A DNA stretch of 64,000 bases from Acidobacteriota bacterium (GTDB taxonomy: Bacteria; Acidobacteriota; Terriglobia; Terriglobales; Acidobacteriaceae): NCBI GenBank assembly GCA_021792135.1, contig JAJYVF010000025.1, forward strand, positions 16,425 to 80,424. Reading direction: 5' to 3'. Shown piece by piece: positions 1 through 8,629 of the stretch (position 1 is its first letter; the number at the start of each line of letters is the position of its first letter). The position numbers and the translations under genes are program-made. Under the pieces are notes generated by a model that was given only the letters and a program-made list of their open reading frames with translations, had not been told where the DNA came from and made no database searches.

Positions 1-1512
1 GGGAACGCCGGGGTTGTTATAAAGCGTATCGCCCTTGAAACCAGGAATACCGAGATCTGTTCCCGCGCTCCTCAGGCCAGCGCTATACCAGTAGTTCAGG
101 TTTTCAGCGATCAGCTTATTCACCCCGAACCGCAGATCATTGATCAGGTTCTGAGTGATGAGGTGTGTGTAGCCGAAGGCATAGTTGCGGCTGTTGGTGG
201 GGCCGTTGGAGGCATTCGCGGGGAAATTGGTCCCGGCGAGGAAGGTCAGATCCTGGTAATAGTAGCGGAAGAACAGCTTGATATTCTGCCCGATGTTCTC
301 ATCCACACGATCGATAGACTGCGTAATCTGCAACTGGCTGGGATACGAGTTATTCAGGTTGCTGGCGATGCCTGCCAAATTGGGCGGCACCATGTAGGCC
401 TCGTACTTCTTTGCAATCGCCGCAGCCGCCGTGGACAGCTCGGTAGCAGGAATCTGATTGTTAGGATATGGCTTCCCCGTAGAGGGATCGTAAATCTGGG
501 GAATGCCCGGGGCACTGAAGTCGCCGCTTTCCATTGCGGGCGTCAGGGCCGAGACGATGCTGGAACCCTGACCGATCTGTTTCAGCTTCTCCCAGGAGCC
601 GAAAAAGAATGTCTTGTCGTGCCCGTTGTAGACATGCGGAATATCAACAGGGCCCGCTAAATTGAAACCATATTGATTGTAGTGGAGGACCTGTTTTGGG
701 CTTCCAGGTTTGGCAGTGAAGACATTAGCATCAAAGGCCGTATTCTCAACGTAATCGTAGGCCTCCCCATGAAGGTTGTTGGTGCCGCTCTTGCTGACGA
801 GATTGATGTGGATGCCAAGGTAAGCACCGTACTGTGCCGGATAGTTGCCGCTCTGCATCTGCGTCTCCGAAATCATGTCGGCGGCCGGGTGATCCGGGGT
901 AGTGGTAATGAGATTGTTCATGATCGAGACGCCGTCGAGAGACAGGCTGTTCTGGATGGCACGCTGACCGGCGCCCTCATAGGTTGCACCAGGCGGATTA
1001 CCCTGATAATTGGTGTCGGCGCCGACATATACGTTGGACGCCATAGTGGCAACATCGAGCGCATTGTGGCCGCTGATCGGCAGATTCTCCACTGACCGCG
1101 TGTTGAACGTCTCGCCCAGGGTGGCATCGTCCGTCGACATGGGTGGCGTATTGGCAGTGACGGTGACCACCGTCTGCGTGGACCCGACGGGCAGGGTGAA
1201 ATCCGTTCGCACTGCCTGATCGACAGGGACCACGACACCGAGTTTGGTTACGGCCTGAAAACCGGACATCTGCACGCTGATGTCGTAGGTACCGGGCTGA
1301 ATGAAGGTAATGGCGTAATAGCCCTGAGCATTACAAGCGCCTGTTGAGCTAACCTTCGTGCTTACCTCAACGGCCGACACCGTGCAGCCCGATATGACGT
1401 TGCCGCTGGGGTCAGTTACGGTTCCAACAAGTGAGGTATTGTTGGCAATCTGCGCCAGGATGAACAGCGGGCTCAACACGAGGAGGACGCCGATCAGGGA
1501 TATGCGCTTCAT
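1..1512 (-). CDS. TonB-dependent receptor, Oar-like, N-terminal part (runs off window)
   Basis: The frame is open from an ATG at 1512 to the window edge, giving 504 residues with no stop, so the C-terminal barrel lies outside. AGGAGA sits 7 nt before the ATG. A signal peptide (MKRISLIGVLLVLSP, ending near AQI) is followed by a carboxypeptidase-regulatory-like beta domain (about residues 25-105: SLVGTVTDPSGNVI, GYYAITFIQPGTYDISV) and then a plug domain (about 120-250: LDGVSIMNN, GNYPAQYGAYLGIHINLVSKSG). This architecture is typical of the large Oar/TonB receptors of Acidobacteriota, which sit in the outer membrane and import oligosaccharides or other bulky ligands. The substrate cannot be read from the sequence. 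It is on the same strand as the SelA-like gene upstream, with a 550-nt gap. Confidence 0.9.
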   Translation of the reverse strand, partial: MKRISLIGVLLVLSPLFILAQIANNTSLVGTVTDPSGNVISGCTVSAVEVSTKVSSTGACNAQGYYAITFIQPGTYDISVQMSGFQAVTKLGVVVPVDQAVRTDFTLPVGSTQTVVTVTANTPPMSTDDATLGETFNTRSVENLPISGHNALDVATMASNVYVGADTNYQGNPPGATYEGAGQRAIQNSLSLDGVSIMNNLITTTPDHPAADMISETQMQSGNYPAQYGAYLGIHINLVSKSGTNNLHGEAYDYVENTAFDANVFTAKPGSPKQVLHYNQYGFNLAGPVDIPHVYNGHDKTFFFGSWEKLKQIGQGSSIVSALTPAMESGDFSAPGIPQIYDPSTGKPYPNNQIPATELSTAAAAIAKKYEAYMVPPNLAGIASNLNNSYPSQLQITQSIDRVDENIGQNIKLFFRYYYQDLTFLAGTNFPANASNGPTNSRNYAFGYTHLITQNLINDLRFGVNKLIAENLNYWYSAGLRSAGTDLGIPGFKGDTLYNNPGVP

Positions 1513-2062
1513 TAAGTTCTCCTATAAAGTGCCGATTCTGGCCCGACCATCTACTTATGCTGGGCTTCTGTCCCGGGCTGGTACGCGCTGAGGTGCAAGT
1601 TAGCGGGTTCCGAAGGTGCTGACCTGAAGGTTGCTACATGAAATCGCATCTTGCAGGGGCTGTCATCGGGCAAGCGACTGTAGAGAATCCAGGGCAAATG
1701 TCCTGGCGGGCCTCGCTGTCTATACTCCGAGCTCCTCTGTTTGGGAACATCGGGGGAGGTGAGCCTCAGGCGCCGGGTAGTAACTCGGCTGCGCCCGGGC
1801 GCAGGCGCGTGATCAGAGTTCAGCGGCTGGGACGGGGGGCGGAAGTCTGGTTAGACGATTTAGTCCATGCATTCAGCGAGCAGGAGATAGATTTCTCTGT
1901 ATTCTGCGCGGAACAGAGGCGGAGATTCCGTCTGCGACAGAAAGGAATCACGGCTTCGCCGGGACATTCATTAGTCGCGACTCTCCGCCAATGCTTTCGA
2001 GTTCCGAGCGGCTCCGAAAGCATTCGAAATCGCTAGTTATCCGGGAAGTTACGAAGTGGTCT
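1513..2062. other. Intergenic region with a stem-loop, no gene recognised
   Basis: These 550 nt lie between the SelA-like stop and the receptor start. Short open frames on both strands have no recognisable protein features. The 10-nt arms AATGCTTTCG (1990-1999) and CGAAAGCATT (2015-2024) form a perfect inverted repeat about 40 nt after the SelA-like stop, extendable with a bulged G. No T-run follows, so it is a weak terminator candidate. The rest presumably carries the receptor promoter, which I could not place. Confidence 0.5.
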
Positions 2063-3361
2063 TTACGCCGAAACAGCACCGGCCAGCACCGAGTGCAGCT
2101 TCCCTGCGACAATCTTGTCTTCACCATCCTGCAGCATCCACACTCCGACCACGATCGTATGTTCGTCAATCGGCAAACCGGCGCTCGCATCGCGTGTGCC
2201 GGTGGCGGGATTCAGCTCTATGCTGGGCGTTCCGTTGCGCAGTGCGGCAGCGACTTCCAGCGGCGCGATTTTCACGCGCTGCTGATCGTAGCGAATCAGC
2301 AGGTGCGGAACGTGGTTGGCCACTGGCGGAACGAAGATTTCGCAGCTGAGTGACGGGATGCTTTTGAGCGAATCGGCGATGACGTTCGCCCGCCCTCTGA
2401 ATTTTGTCTCCATTCCCTCATCGGTCTGGGCCAGAAACCAGTCGACCGCCGCGACCATGCCGACGATCTGTTCCTTGGCCACTTTCATGCCACGGCCCAC
2501 GCGCGCCGAGTTCGGGCTGTTGTTTTCCGTCGCGGCCGCAATGAGGTCCTTGCGCCCAAGAAGAAGGCCCGCATTCTGCGGGCCGCGCATCCCCTTGCCT
2601 CCGGAAAAGCAGACCAGATCGAAACCCATGCGAGTGTAGTTCCAGAGGTTGGAGATCGGCGGCACATCCGCGGCCGCATCGTTCATGCAGGGGATGCCGT
2701 GCTGGTGGGCAACGCGGATCCAGTCCTCCCGGCCGATTTCGCCGCCTTCCGCTGCATTGAAAAAGTGAGCCATGACGGTCTTGGAACCGAAGGCCGCCTG
2801 GTAGTCACTCATCGTCCGGACTTCCACAAACTTGATGCCGCAGTTGAGGAGTGCGTGATCGTACTCGTAGCGATGAGCATGCTGCACGACCACTTCGTTC
2901 CGGAACTGATCGATGCCTGTCGGGATCTCCTCCAGGATTGCATCTCCCGCCGCCGGGCGGTTCGCTACCGTAACGCAGGCCGCCATACCAAGCGTCAGTG
3001 CGGAAGCGGCACCTGCGCTGATCAGCGCGGCTTCGCACTGCAGCCGTTGCGCCAGGTAATTGCCGGCAGCGACTTCAAGATCCTTCAGACGCACCGGAGA
3101 CAACGCCGCTTGACTGACGGCATACCGGACCTCAGGAGGCATGATGGAGGCAGTAAGAAAGGTATAAGTCCCGGCAGCATTAATGATTTTGGTAACACCA
3201 AGTTTGTCGTAATAGTCGACCGCGACGCCGCCGTCGGCTGTTGGGGAGTTCCCGGTTTCGGCAAACGTCGCCAGCGGCTTGCCAATGCCCAGCAGACTGC
3301 CTGCGGCGATGGCGCGGCGGCTCGATTTCAGAAATGCGCGGCGGCTCAGCACTGTTCTCAT
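2063..3361 (-). CDS. SelA/DgaE-fold PLP-dependent enzyme with Tat signal
   Basis: This 432-residue protein begins with a twin-arginine signal (SRRAFLKSSRRAIAAG) and a hydrophobic stretch, so export by the Tat system as a folded, cofactor-loaded enzyme is likely. The body matches the SelA-like branch of fold-type I PLP enzymes (selenocysteine synthase, D-glucosaminate-6-phosphate ammonia lyase and relatives). Visible are an early INAAGTYT segment, a glycine/alanine-rich cofactor pocket (ISAGAASALTLGMAA), AAADVPP before the Schiff-base region, and SGGKGMRGPQNAGLLLG with the probable PLP lysine. The Tat leader and the absence of tRNA genes nearby argue against true SelA. An amino-acid or amino-sugar lyase or racemase is more likely, but the substrate is unknown. 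The neighbouring truncated amine oxidase fits amino-compound catabolism only loosely. Confidence 0.8.
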   Translation of the reverse strand: MRTVLSRRAFLKSSRRAIAAGSLLGIGKPLATFAETGNSPTADGGVAVDYYDKLGVTKIINAAGTYTFLTASIMPPEVRYAVSQAALSPVRLKDLEVAAGNYLAQRLQCEAALISAGAASALTLGMAACVTVANRPAAGDAILEEIPTGIDQFRNEVVVQHAHRYEYDHALLNCGIKFVEVRTMSDYQAAFGSKTVMAHFFNAAEGGEIGREDWIRVAHQHGIPCMNDAAADVPPISNLWNYTRMGFDLVCFSGGKGMRGPQNAGLLLGRKDLIAAATENNSPNSARVGRGMKVAKEQIVGMVAAVDWFLAQTDEGMETKFRGRANVIADSLKSIPSLSCEIFVPPVANHVPHLLIRYDQQRVKIAPLEVAAALRNGTPSIELNPATGTRDASAGLPIDEHTIVVGVWMLQDGEDKIVAGKLHSVLAGAVSA

Positions 3362-4116
3362 ATCACTCCACTCCTCAGGTTATTGTGACCACCGGCGAAA
3401 GCTTTAGGAGCCCGTGGCAGAGGTCGAAAGCTCGTAAAATGCGCCCTTCAGGAGCTAGCGCTCCATTGATTTTGCGGCGTTTATGAAGCGGCAAAAGTCG
3501 TGCCCTTTCAAAACACGACTTTTACCGCACGCTCTTAAGTGCGGCTCGATCGACCTGACTCCAGCGAGTCTGTCGAAATATCTACCTGCGAATTTCGATG
3601 GCCGAAGCGGCCCAATCCGTGACTGGAGACATAATGCATGGGGAATCGCGCGATGTTCTAAGCCATTTGACCTATTGCTGCAATCACTCATCTGGCCGTC
3701 CACTATCGCGATGTATGGTCCTTACAATGCGCAATTGACCGGCATCCGCCGGACGGCGGTGAGCGAGATGAGAGCGAGCGCAGGAAGAATGAACAGACCA
3801 ATCCGGAGGTGGGCGGAGTCCAGAACCGTTGCACGTTCACGGGCACGGCAGACGGAAATTCGATGAAAGGCAGAGTGTGCCTGGGAAAGTACGGCGAAAC
3901 CGTTTGGTCTGCCGTGCGGGAGCAGGCATACGACAGCGGTCTCGTCGCAATCGGCGGCCAGCGCTTTCGGGCAGGGACGCTGTCGACGGCAACCAGATAC
4001 CGTGGCTGGATGCTTTCACTGAAAGCTGCACCTCGCGTAAATTCCGCGAGGGCCCTCTGCCGGGATCATGTTCTCCATTCGCATCGAGTAACTGCTGAAT
4101 GGTGAACCGAGGGAAG
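3362..4116. other. Intergenic region between divergent genes, no gene recognised
   Basis: About 750 nt separate the divergent SelA-like gene and the amine oxidase remnant. Short frames on both strands are arginine-rich and low-complexity and look like chance frames. The region contains the 15-nt inverted repeat listed separately and a GAGGGAAG ribosome binding site just before 4117. Promoters for both genes should lie here. Confidence 0.45.
3488..3528. repeat. 15-bp inverted repeat (stem-loop or operator)
   Basis: GCGGCAAAAGTCGTG (3488-3502) and CACGACTTTTACCGC (3514-3528) are reverse complements with one mismatch and an 11-nt spacer. The repeat lies about 125 nt upstream of the SelA-like start, between divergent genes. 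It could be a dimeric regulator site, a terminator or the end of a lost element; the sequence does not decide. Confidence 0.6.
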
Positions 4117-4833
4117 ATGGCAACCGATGTCATCGTGATCGGGATGGGGGCGATGGGCAGTGCCGCCGCTCCGCATCTGGCAGAGAAGGGCCATCGGGTT
4201 CTGGCCTTCGATCGCTTTGCCCCTCCGCATTCCCGGGGCTCATCGCACGGGGTGTCGCGGGTCTTCCGCCAGGCTTACTTCGAGGATCCCCGGTATGTGC
4301 GTCCTCTGCTGCGTGCCCGCGAGTTGTGGACCAGGCTGGAGCGCGACACCGGACGGCAGCTGCTGCGTGTTACGGGGGTGCTCATCATCGGTCCTAACGA
4401 CGGGCAGCCTGTTGCGCGCAGCGCCGAAAGCGCACGGCAGTTCCATATCCCGCATGAGATTGTCTCCGCCTCCGAGCTGAAGAGGCGCTGGCCGGCGTTT
4501 CGTGGGGAAGCAGATACCGTGGCGCTGCTGGAACATTATGCCGGGTACCTTGTGCCGGAATTCTGCACAGAACAGCAACTGGCGCAGGCCGCCCTTGCCG
4601 GAGCGCGGCTTCACTGCAACGAACCTGTTCTGGGCTGGAGCGCGCCAGCGGGCAATGGCGTGCGCGTGCGAATGGAGCGCGGGACCTATGCGGCGGAACG
4701 TCTGGTAATTGCCGCCGGCCCCTGGGCCCTGCAGGTGCTGAGCAGGACAGATCTGCCACTCCGGGTCACGCGCCTGGTGGCCTGCTGGTTCGAACCCAGG
4801 GAGCGGCTGGCATTTCGGAATAAAACCACGTGA
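4117..4833 (+). pseudogene. Sarcosine / N-methyltryptophan oxidase-like gene, truncated
   Basis: The chosen ATG (4117) follows GAGGGAAG; an alternative start lies at 4099. The product is about 238 residues against the usual 370-390 for monomeric sarcosine oxidase/SolA-type flavoproteins. The N-terminal FAD site (VIVIGMGAMGSAAAPHLAEK, then DRF) and the family block SSHGVSRVFRQAYFEDPRYV are intact, and homology continues to about residue 230 (VTRLVACWFEP). The last residues (LAFRNKTT) look unrelated. The C-terminal third, with the substrate-site residues and the covalent flavin cysteine of the family, is missing. The truncation lies about 120 nt from the 3' end of a group II intron, suggesting the rearrangement that brought or trimmed the intron also removed the gene's end. 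Probably non-functional. Confidence 0.8.
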
Positions 4834-4953
4834 TCTTTGCACTCCCACTTCGCGTGGCTTAAGCTTTCATACTCGTCCATCCGGATTCTCCTCTTCGTGT
4901 GCTTGGCGGCTCGCGTTCTGGAGTTTCCTGGATGGACTCCCGGAACTGTCAAT

Positions 4954-6200
4954 CGGCATAGGGGGGAGAGTCACCTCTCCTCCCCTGCCACACCACCGGA
5001 CAAGCGGGTCCGCATCCGGCGGTTCGGAGGATTGGGCTAGGTCGCGATCAACATCCGCGGAAGACCGCGCGAGTCGAAGTAGGCCATAGGAAACGCTGCA
5101 GTCATTGCGGGGCTGTTGGCTATACGCCATGGTTCACGGGAGTTTCCAGCAGAGTGCGCCGCCAGATCTCTCCTGACCCCTCGTTCGCATAGCTTCCGGT
5201 ACCGCACCGTTCCACCTTTCCATTGCTTCCAGATCACTGCCCGCAGCCTGCGCCGCAGCCATTGATCCAGCGTCCCCAGCACCGAAGGTGTCTGGCAGAA
5301 GCCGAAGTAGGCTTTCCACCCTTGCAGGTAGTCGGCCAGTTCCTTCCTCATCTGCTCCAGACTGATTCCCCGAGTCCGGCACGTCAGTTCCCGAACCTTC
5401 CGCTTAAACCGCACGATGGCCTTGGGGGCGATGCGCCGTTTCTGGCCATTTGCCGTAAAGCTGAAGCCGAGGAACTTCCGTTCCACCGGTCGAGCCACCG
5501 CGCTCTTCTGTTCGTTAACCTTGAGCCTGAGCCGCCGCACGATGAAGCGTGTGATGCTTCGCTCCACCCGCTCCCCTGCCGCGCGGCTGCGAACATAGAT
5601 ACCCGCCGAACCCTTGTTGGACTTCACTCGCTTCAAGACCTGCAAGCAGTTGTTCGGCCCGCAGACTTCTTCCATCCGTTGTCCATCGTTACCGGCCGGG
5701 CTTTCGAACATGCGCTTCGCCGTGAGCGTTTTGGACCCTTCGCCAGGAGCCCTCGGAGCTTCACTCCGCCTCTCCTCGCCAAAGGCCAGCCGGAGCTGGG
5801 TTTTCTGCCGCTTGCCGCTCATCGAGTCGCGCCGCCTAATCGCCGCTTCCTGCCGTTGGGGCCTTCGCTGCCGAGGCCGCTACTATGCCCGCTGCTGACT
5901 CCTGCTGCACGGTCAGGGTGGATTACTCCACCCTCAGTCCTGATTCCAGAACATGCAACGGACCTCCCGTGATAAGAACGACCGCCTTCAACGCGCAACC
6001 GCTGAATCTACCACCAGCGCCCTTGATGGTTGTGGACTTCGCAATCAGTTGCCCGCTCGTCCGGCGCCGCAGGCCTGCTATCCGGTTCTTGTCCATCGGC
6101 TCGCGTCTTTGCTCCACGCTTCCTTCGGATGCGCTTCGCCATCCCTTCTCCCCATCAGGATGTGAAGAGGACTCTCACCTCCAAGCTCTCATTCATGCAC
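4954..6200 (-). mobile_element. Group II intron with shortened internal ORF
   Basis: Read on the minus strand, the element starts near GTGCATGAATG (6200), passes through a domain I-like stretch (GGAGGTGAGAGTCCTC, then GATGGGGAGAAGGGATGG), carries a maturase ORF (5822-5037), and ends with a domain V/VI region: GAACCGCCGGATGCGG, a short loop, TCCGGTGGTGTGGCAGGGG, then a CTCCCC-rich stem ending in CTATGCCGAT (about 4954). This tail is characteristic of bacterial group II introns. Total length is about 1.25 kb against 1.9-2.5 kb for full-length relatives, the difference matching the in-frame ORF deletion. The 5' boundary is approximate because GTGCA departs from the usual GTGYG. The intron lies between the truncated amine oxidase and the end of an intact TonB receptor gene. 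Confidence 0.82.
5037..5822 (-). CDS. Intron-encoded maturase lacking the reverse transcriptase domain
   Basis: The 261-residue product starts like an ordinary group II intron protein (MSGKRQKTQLRLAFGEERRS) and reaches the first RT block (LKRVKSNKGSAGI, residues 63-75). It then jumps directly to IYVRSRAAGERVERSITRF, which in full-length relatives follows the YADD catalytic motif. About 200 residues, including the fingers and palm with YADD, are missing with the frame preserved (junction near nt 5597). The maturase (X) domain is complete: KFLGFSFTANGQKRRIAPKA, TRRTRGISLEQM-like text, LADYLQGWKAYFGFCQTPSV and the C-terminal NSPAMTAAFPMAYFDSRGLP. Reverse transcription is therefore impossible, but splicing assistance may survive. 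It could equally be a decaying ORF that happens to be open. Confidence 0.85.
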   Translation of the reverse strand: MSGKRQKTQLRLAFGEERRSEAPRAPGEGSKTLTAKRMFESPAGNDGQRMEEVCGPNNCLQVLKRVKSNKGSAGIYVRSRAAGERVERSITRFIVRRLRLKVNEQKSAVARPVERKFLGFSFTANGQKRRIAPKAIVRFKRKVRELTCRTRGISLEQMRKELADYLQGWKAYFGFCQTPSVLGTLDQWLRRRLRAVIWKQWKGGTVRYRKLCERGVRRDLAAHSAGNSREPWRIANSPAMTAAFPMAYFDSRGLPRMLIAT

Positions 6201-6221
6201 GGCGTACAACTCCTGCTGCCT

Positions 6222-6238
6222 CCCCGGCAGAGCCGGGG
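6222..6238 (-). terminator. GC-rich hairpin after the TonB receptor gene
   Basis: CCCCGGC (6222-6228) and GCCGGGG (6232-6238) form a perfect 7-bp stem with a 3-nt loop, about 16 nt beyond the receptor stop on the minus strand and about 22 nt before the intron's 5' end. No U-run follows, so termination is uncertain. It may also be the intron insertion landmark or the end of another element. Confidence 0.4.
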
Positions 6239-6253
6239 GCCTCCCCTGTTTAG

Positions 6254-8629
6254 CTAGAAGTTCGTGGTGAGCCGGAGCATCATGCTGCGCGGCGGGCCGA
6301 TCGCATTCCCGGAGAAGAGGCCTCCGAAGTCGATCACGTCGAGAACATTGTTGAGATTCTCTCCATCGACCTGCAACTGCATGTCCATCCGCTCGGATTT
6401 GTAGATCTGCGCGCCGGCCGAAGCGTCCGCCAGGAAAGCGGGATCGATGCGGCCGCGCGCAAAGTTGATCCGGTCCAGCACCGGCTGGCCGTATTCGGCG
6501 AGCACCTGCTGCTGCGTGCCGTTGAAGTCGAAGGGCAATCCGCTGCCGAACTGGCCCCCGACCGCTACCCAGAAATGGGGATTCGCCTGATAACGAATCC
6601 GCGCTCGAACGGTGTTGCGCTGATCCTGCGAATCGGGGAAGTGTCCGCTGATTTGCGTCGTGGCGTCGATCGCGGACTGGCCCAGGAACAGGCCGCCGGT
6701 GACGGGAAACCAGGCATTGCCCACCTGATACGAATAACTCAGGAAGCCTGAGAACCGGCCCCAGTCCGGGACTTCCATTCTCCCCTCGATACCGTAGATG
6801 ACTGCCTTCCGGAAGGCGATGGGAAAACTGATGCCGGTGTTGAGAATCTGGTCGTCGTCCGCATAATTGTTCAGGTCGCGGCGATAGAGGTTCGCATCGA
6901 GTCGCAGCTGGCCAAGGATGCCTTTCGTCAGGCCGCCCTCGTAGTAGTTGCCACGGGAGGGCCGGACCGGCAAACGCAGAACCGTGGGCTCGAAGGATTG
7001 CACCGCAGGAGAACTGGAGAGCAGGATGTTCTCGAACGACGGAGTCTGAAAGACGCGGTCGTACGAAAAATGTACGATCAGATTCGCACCGGGGAGATAG
7101 CGTGCCGCGGAAAACCGCGGACTGGCCGCATTTTCGTTCACCAGCAGTTGGTAGTGATCCCAGCGCAGGCCCGCGTTCACCGTCCATTTGTCGAAGTGCA
7201 TGAGGTCCTGGACAAATGCTCCCTGTTCGAGATCGGGACGGCTGCCGGAAAAGGCGAATGTGGGAGAGGTGCCCGGATCGAATGGATAGTTGGGATAAGC
7301 AGGATCAGCGGTGATGATGTCGCTGTAGTTTTCGTGGAGGAATTTGTTGTCGGACGATACACCCGCCTTCCATTCGTGGTGGCCGCGATGCAGCGAGACG
7401 GAGCTGCTGAAGTACTCCTCGCTGAAGTCATTGTTCTGGGAAACGATGATGGGCCATGACCATGGGTCGGAGGCGAAATTGCTGGAGTTATCTCGGGTCA
7501 TGTTGCGCACATCGACGAGAGCGTCGGGGGAGAAGATGTGCTGCCAGGTCGCGATGCCCATGGTCTCCAGGTTGCCTGCGGTCTGGAGCTGAGAAGGCGT
7601 TCCCGGCGGAGGCGCAGGCTGCCCCAGGGCGGGCCGCAACCGCGGATCTTCCTGCACCTGTTCATTGGGAACCTGATATCGTGCCAGTTCGTGACGAACG
7701 ATCAGCCGCAGGCGATCTTTGGCATTGGGGTTGAACTCATCGTTCACGGAGAAGTCGCCGAGGGTGCCGGCGTTGGTAAAGTTCTCCGGCACGACCGGAT
7801 TCAGATAGTGGTCTGTCATGCTGCCGCTGGCGCTCGTGCCTACCGTGTTCCTGCTCCATCCATAGTCGGCTTTGGCAAACCCGCTTGCGGTGTCGAAGCT
7901 TCCCCCGGCCAGCACGATCTCACCATGAAGGCCGAGCTGGACATTCTGAAACGTATTCACCTCCACGATGCCGCCCAGCTTGCGGCCATATTCGGCGGGA
8001 ATGCCAGCCGTATAGATGCTCATCGATTGCACATCGTCGGCTTCAATCGCCGGCCCGAAGCCGGGTGAGCGATTGTCCGTAAGGGGAATGCCGTCGATCA
8101 CAAATTGCGTCTGGTACTCCGAGCCCCGCGGATGCAGAACGGCATTGCCCTCGTACAGCCAGCCGGGCTGGGAATTGATAAGGTCCTGTAGCGACCTCCC
8201 AGGAATGGAGCCCAGCCGATGCTGAATGAAGCCACTCCCGATCTGAGTCACCGCGCCGGGCTGCTCCGGGTCAATCAGCGTGCTGGAAGCGCTTACGGTG
8301 ATCGATTGCCGCACTGTCGGCAGCTTTAGCTGCATTACCTGGTCGACGGGCAGCGAAACCCGGATGACAACCGATTCGGTGACAGGCGCGAATCCGGGCT
8401 GAGTCACCTCGACGCGGTAAATTCCATAGGGCAGGCGCCGGATGTCCAGGTTTCCCTGCGCGCTGGTCCTGAGCGTGGCCCGATACTGGTTAGCCTCGCT
8501 TTCAATCTGCACCGTCCCCTGCACGCCGCGTCCAGAGGGGTCGATGACCCGGAGGCGGAGTTCACCGATGTTGCTCTGGCAGTAGAGCGGCAAAGCGCAG
8601 AGAAAGAAAAGAACGGCCAGTCGACTCAT
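6254..8629 (-). CDS. TonB-dependent outer-membrane receptor with carboxypeptidase-regulatory-like domain
   Basis: The 791-residue protein has a signal peptide (MSRLAVLFFLCALPLYCQS), a carboxypeptidase-regulatory-like domain (about 20-105: GELRLRVIDPSGRGVQGTV, YGIYRVEVTQPGF), a plug domain (about 120-240: SLQDLINSQPGWLYEGN, QFVIDGIPLTDNRSPGFGP, GIPAEYGRKLGGIVEVNT) and a beta-barrel ending in the terminal aromatic residue (LRLTTNF) typical of BamA-assembled barrels. It is shorter than the 1000-plus residue Oar group and closer to classical siderophore/cobalamin/sugar receptors. The start is preceded by AGGAGAGG, which also resembles a B12 box (see that entry). No TonB or ABC partner genes are adjacent. 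The ligand is unknown. Confidence 0.92.
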   Translation of the reverse strand: MSRLAVLFFLCALPLYCQSNIGELRLRVIDPSGRGVQGTVQIESEANQYRATLRTSAQGNLDIRRLPYGIYRVEVTQPGFAPVTESVVIRVSLPVDQVMQLKLPTVRQSITVSASSTLIDPEQPGAVTQIGSGFIQHRLGSIPGRSLQDLINSQPGWLYEGNAVLHPRGSEYQTQFVIDGIPLTDNRSPGFGPAIEADDVQSMSIYTAGIPAEYGRKLGGIVEVNTFQNVQLGLHGEIVLAGGSFDTASGFAKADYGWSRNTVGTSASGSMTDHYLNPVVPENFTNAGTLGDFSVNDEFNPNAKDRLRLIVRHELARYQVPNEQVQEDPRLRPALGQPAPPPGTPSQLQTAGNLETMGIATWQHIFSPDALVDVRNMTRDNSSNFASDPWSWPIIVSQNNDFSEEYFSSSVSLHRGHHEWKAGVSSDNKFLHENYSDIITADPAYPNYPFDPGTSPTFAFSGSRPDLEQGAFVQDLMHFDKWTVNAGLRWDHYQLLVNENAASPRFSAARYLPGANLIVHFSYDRVFQTPSFENILLSSSPAVQSFEPTVLRLPVRPSRGNYYEGGLTKGILGQLRLDANLYRRDLNNYADDDQILNTGISFPIAFRKAVIYGIEGRMEVPDWGRFSGFLSYSYQVGNAWFPVTGGLFLGQSAIDATTQISGHFPDSQDQRNTVRARIRYQANPHFWVAVGGQFGSGLPFDFNGTQQQVLAEYGQPVLDRINFARGRIDPAFLADASAGAQIYKSERMDMQLQVDGENLNNVLDVIDFGGLFSGNAIGPPRSMMLRLTTNF

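Noticed and set aside
1638..2036. Plus-strand 132-codon frame in the receptor leader
   Set aside because: No ribosome binding site, no recognisable motifs and composition like non-coding sequence.
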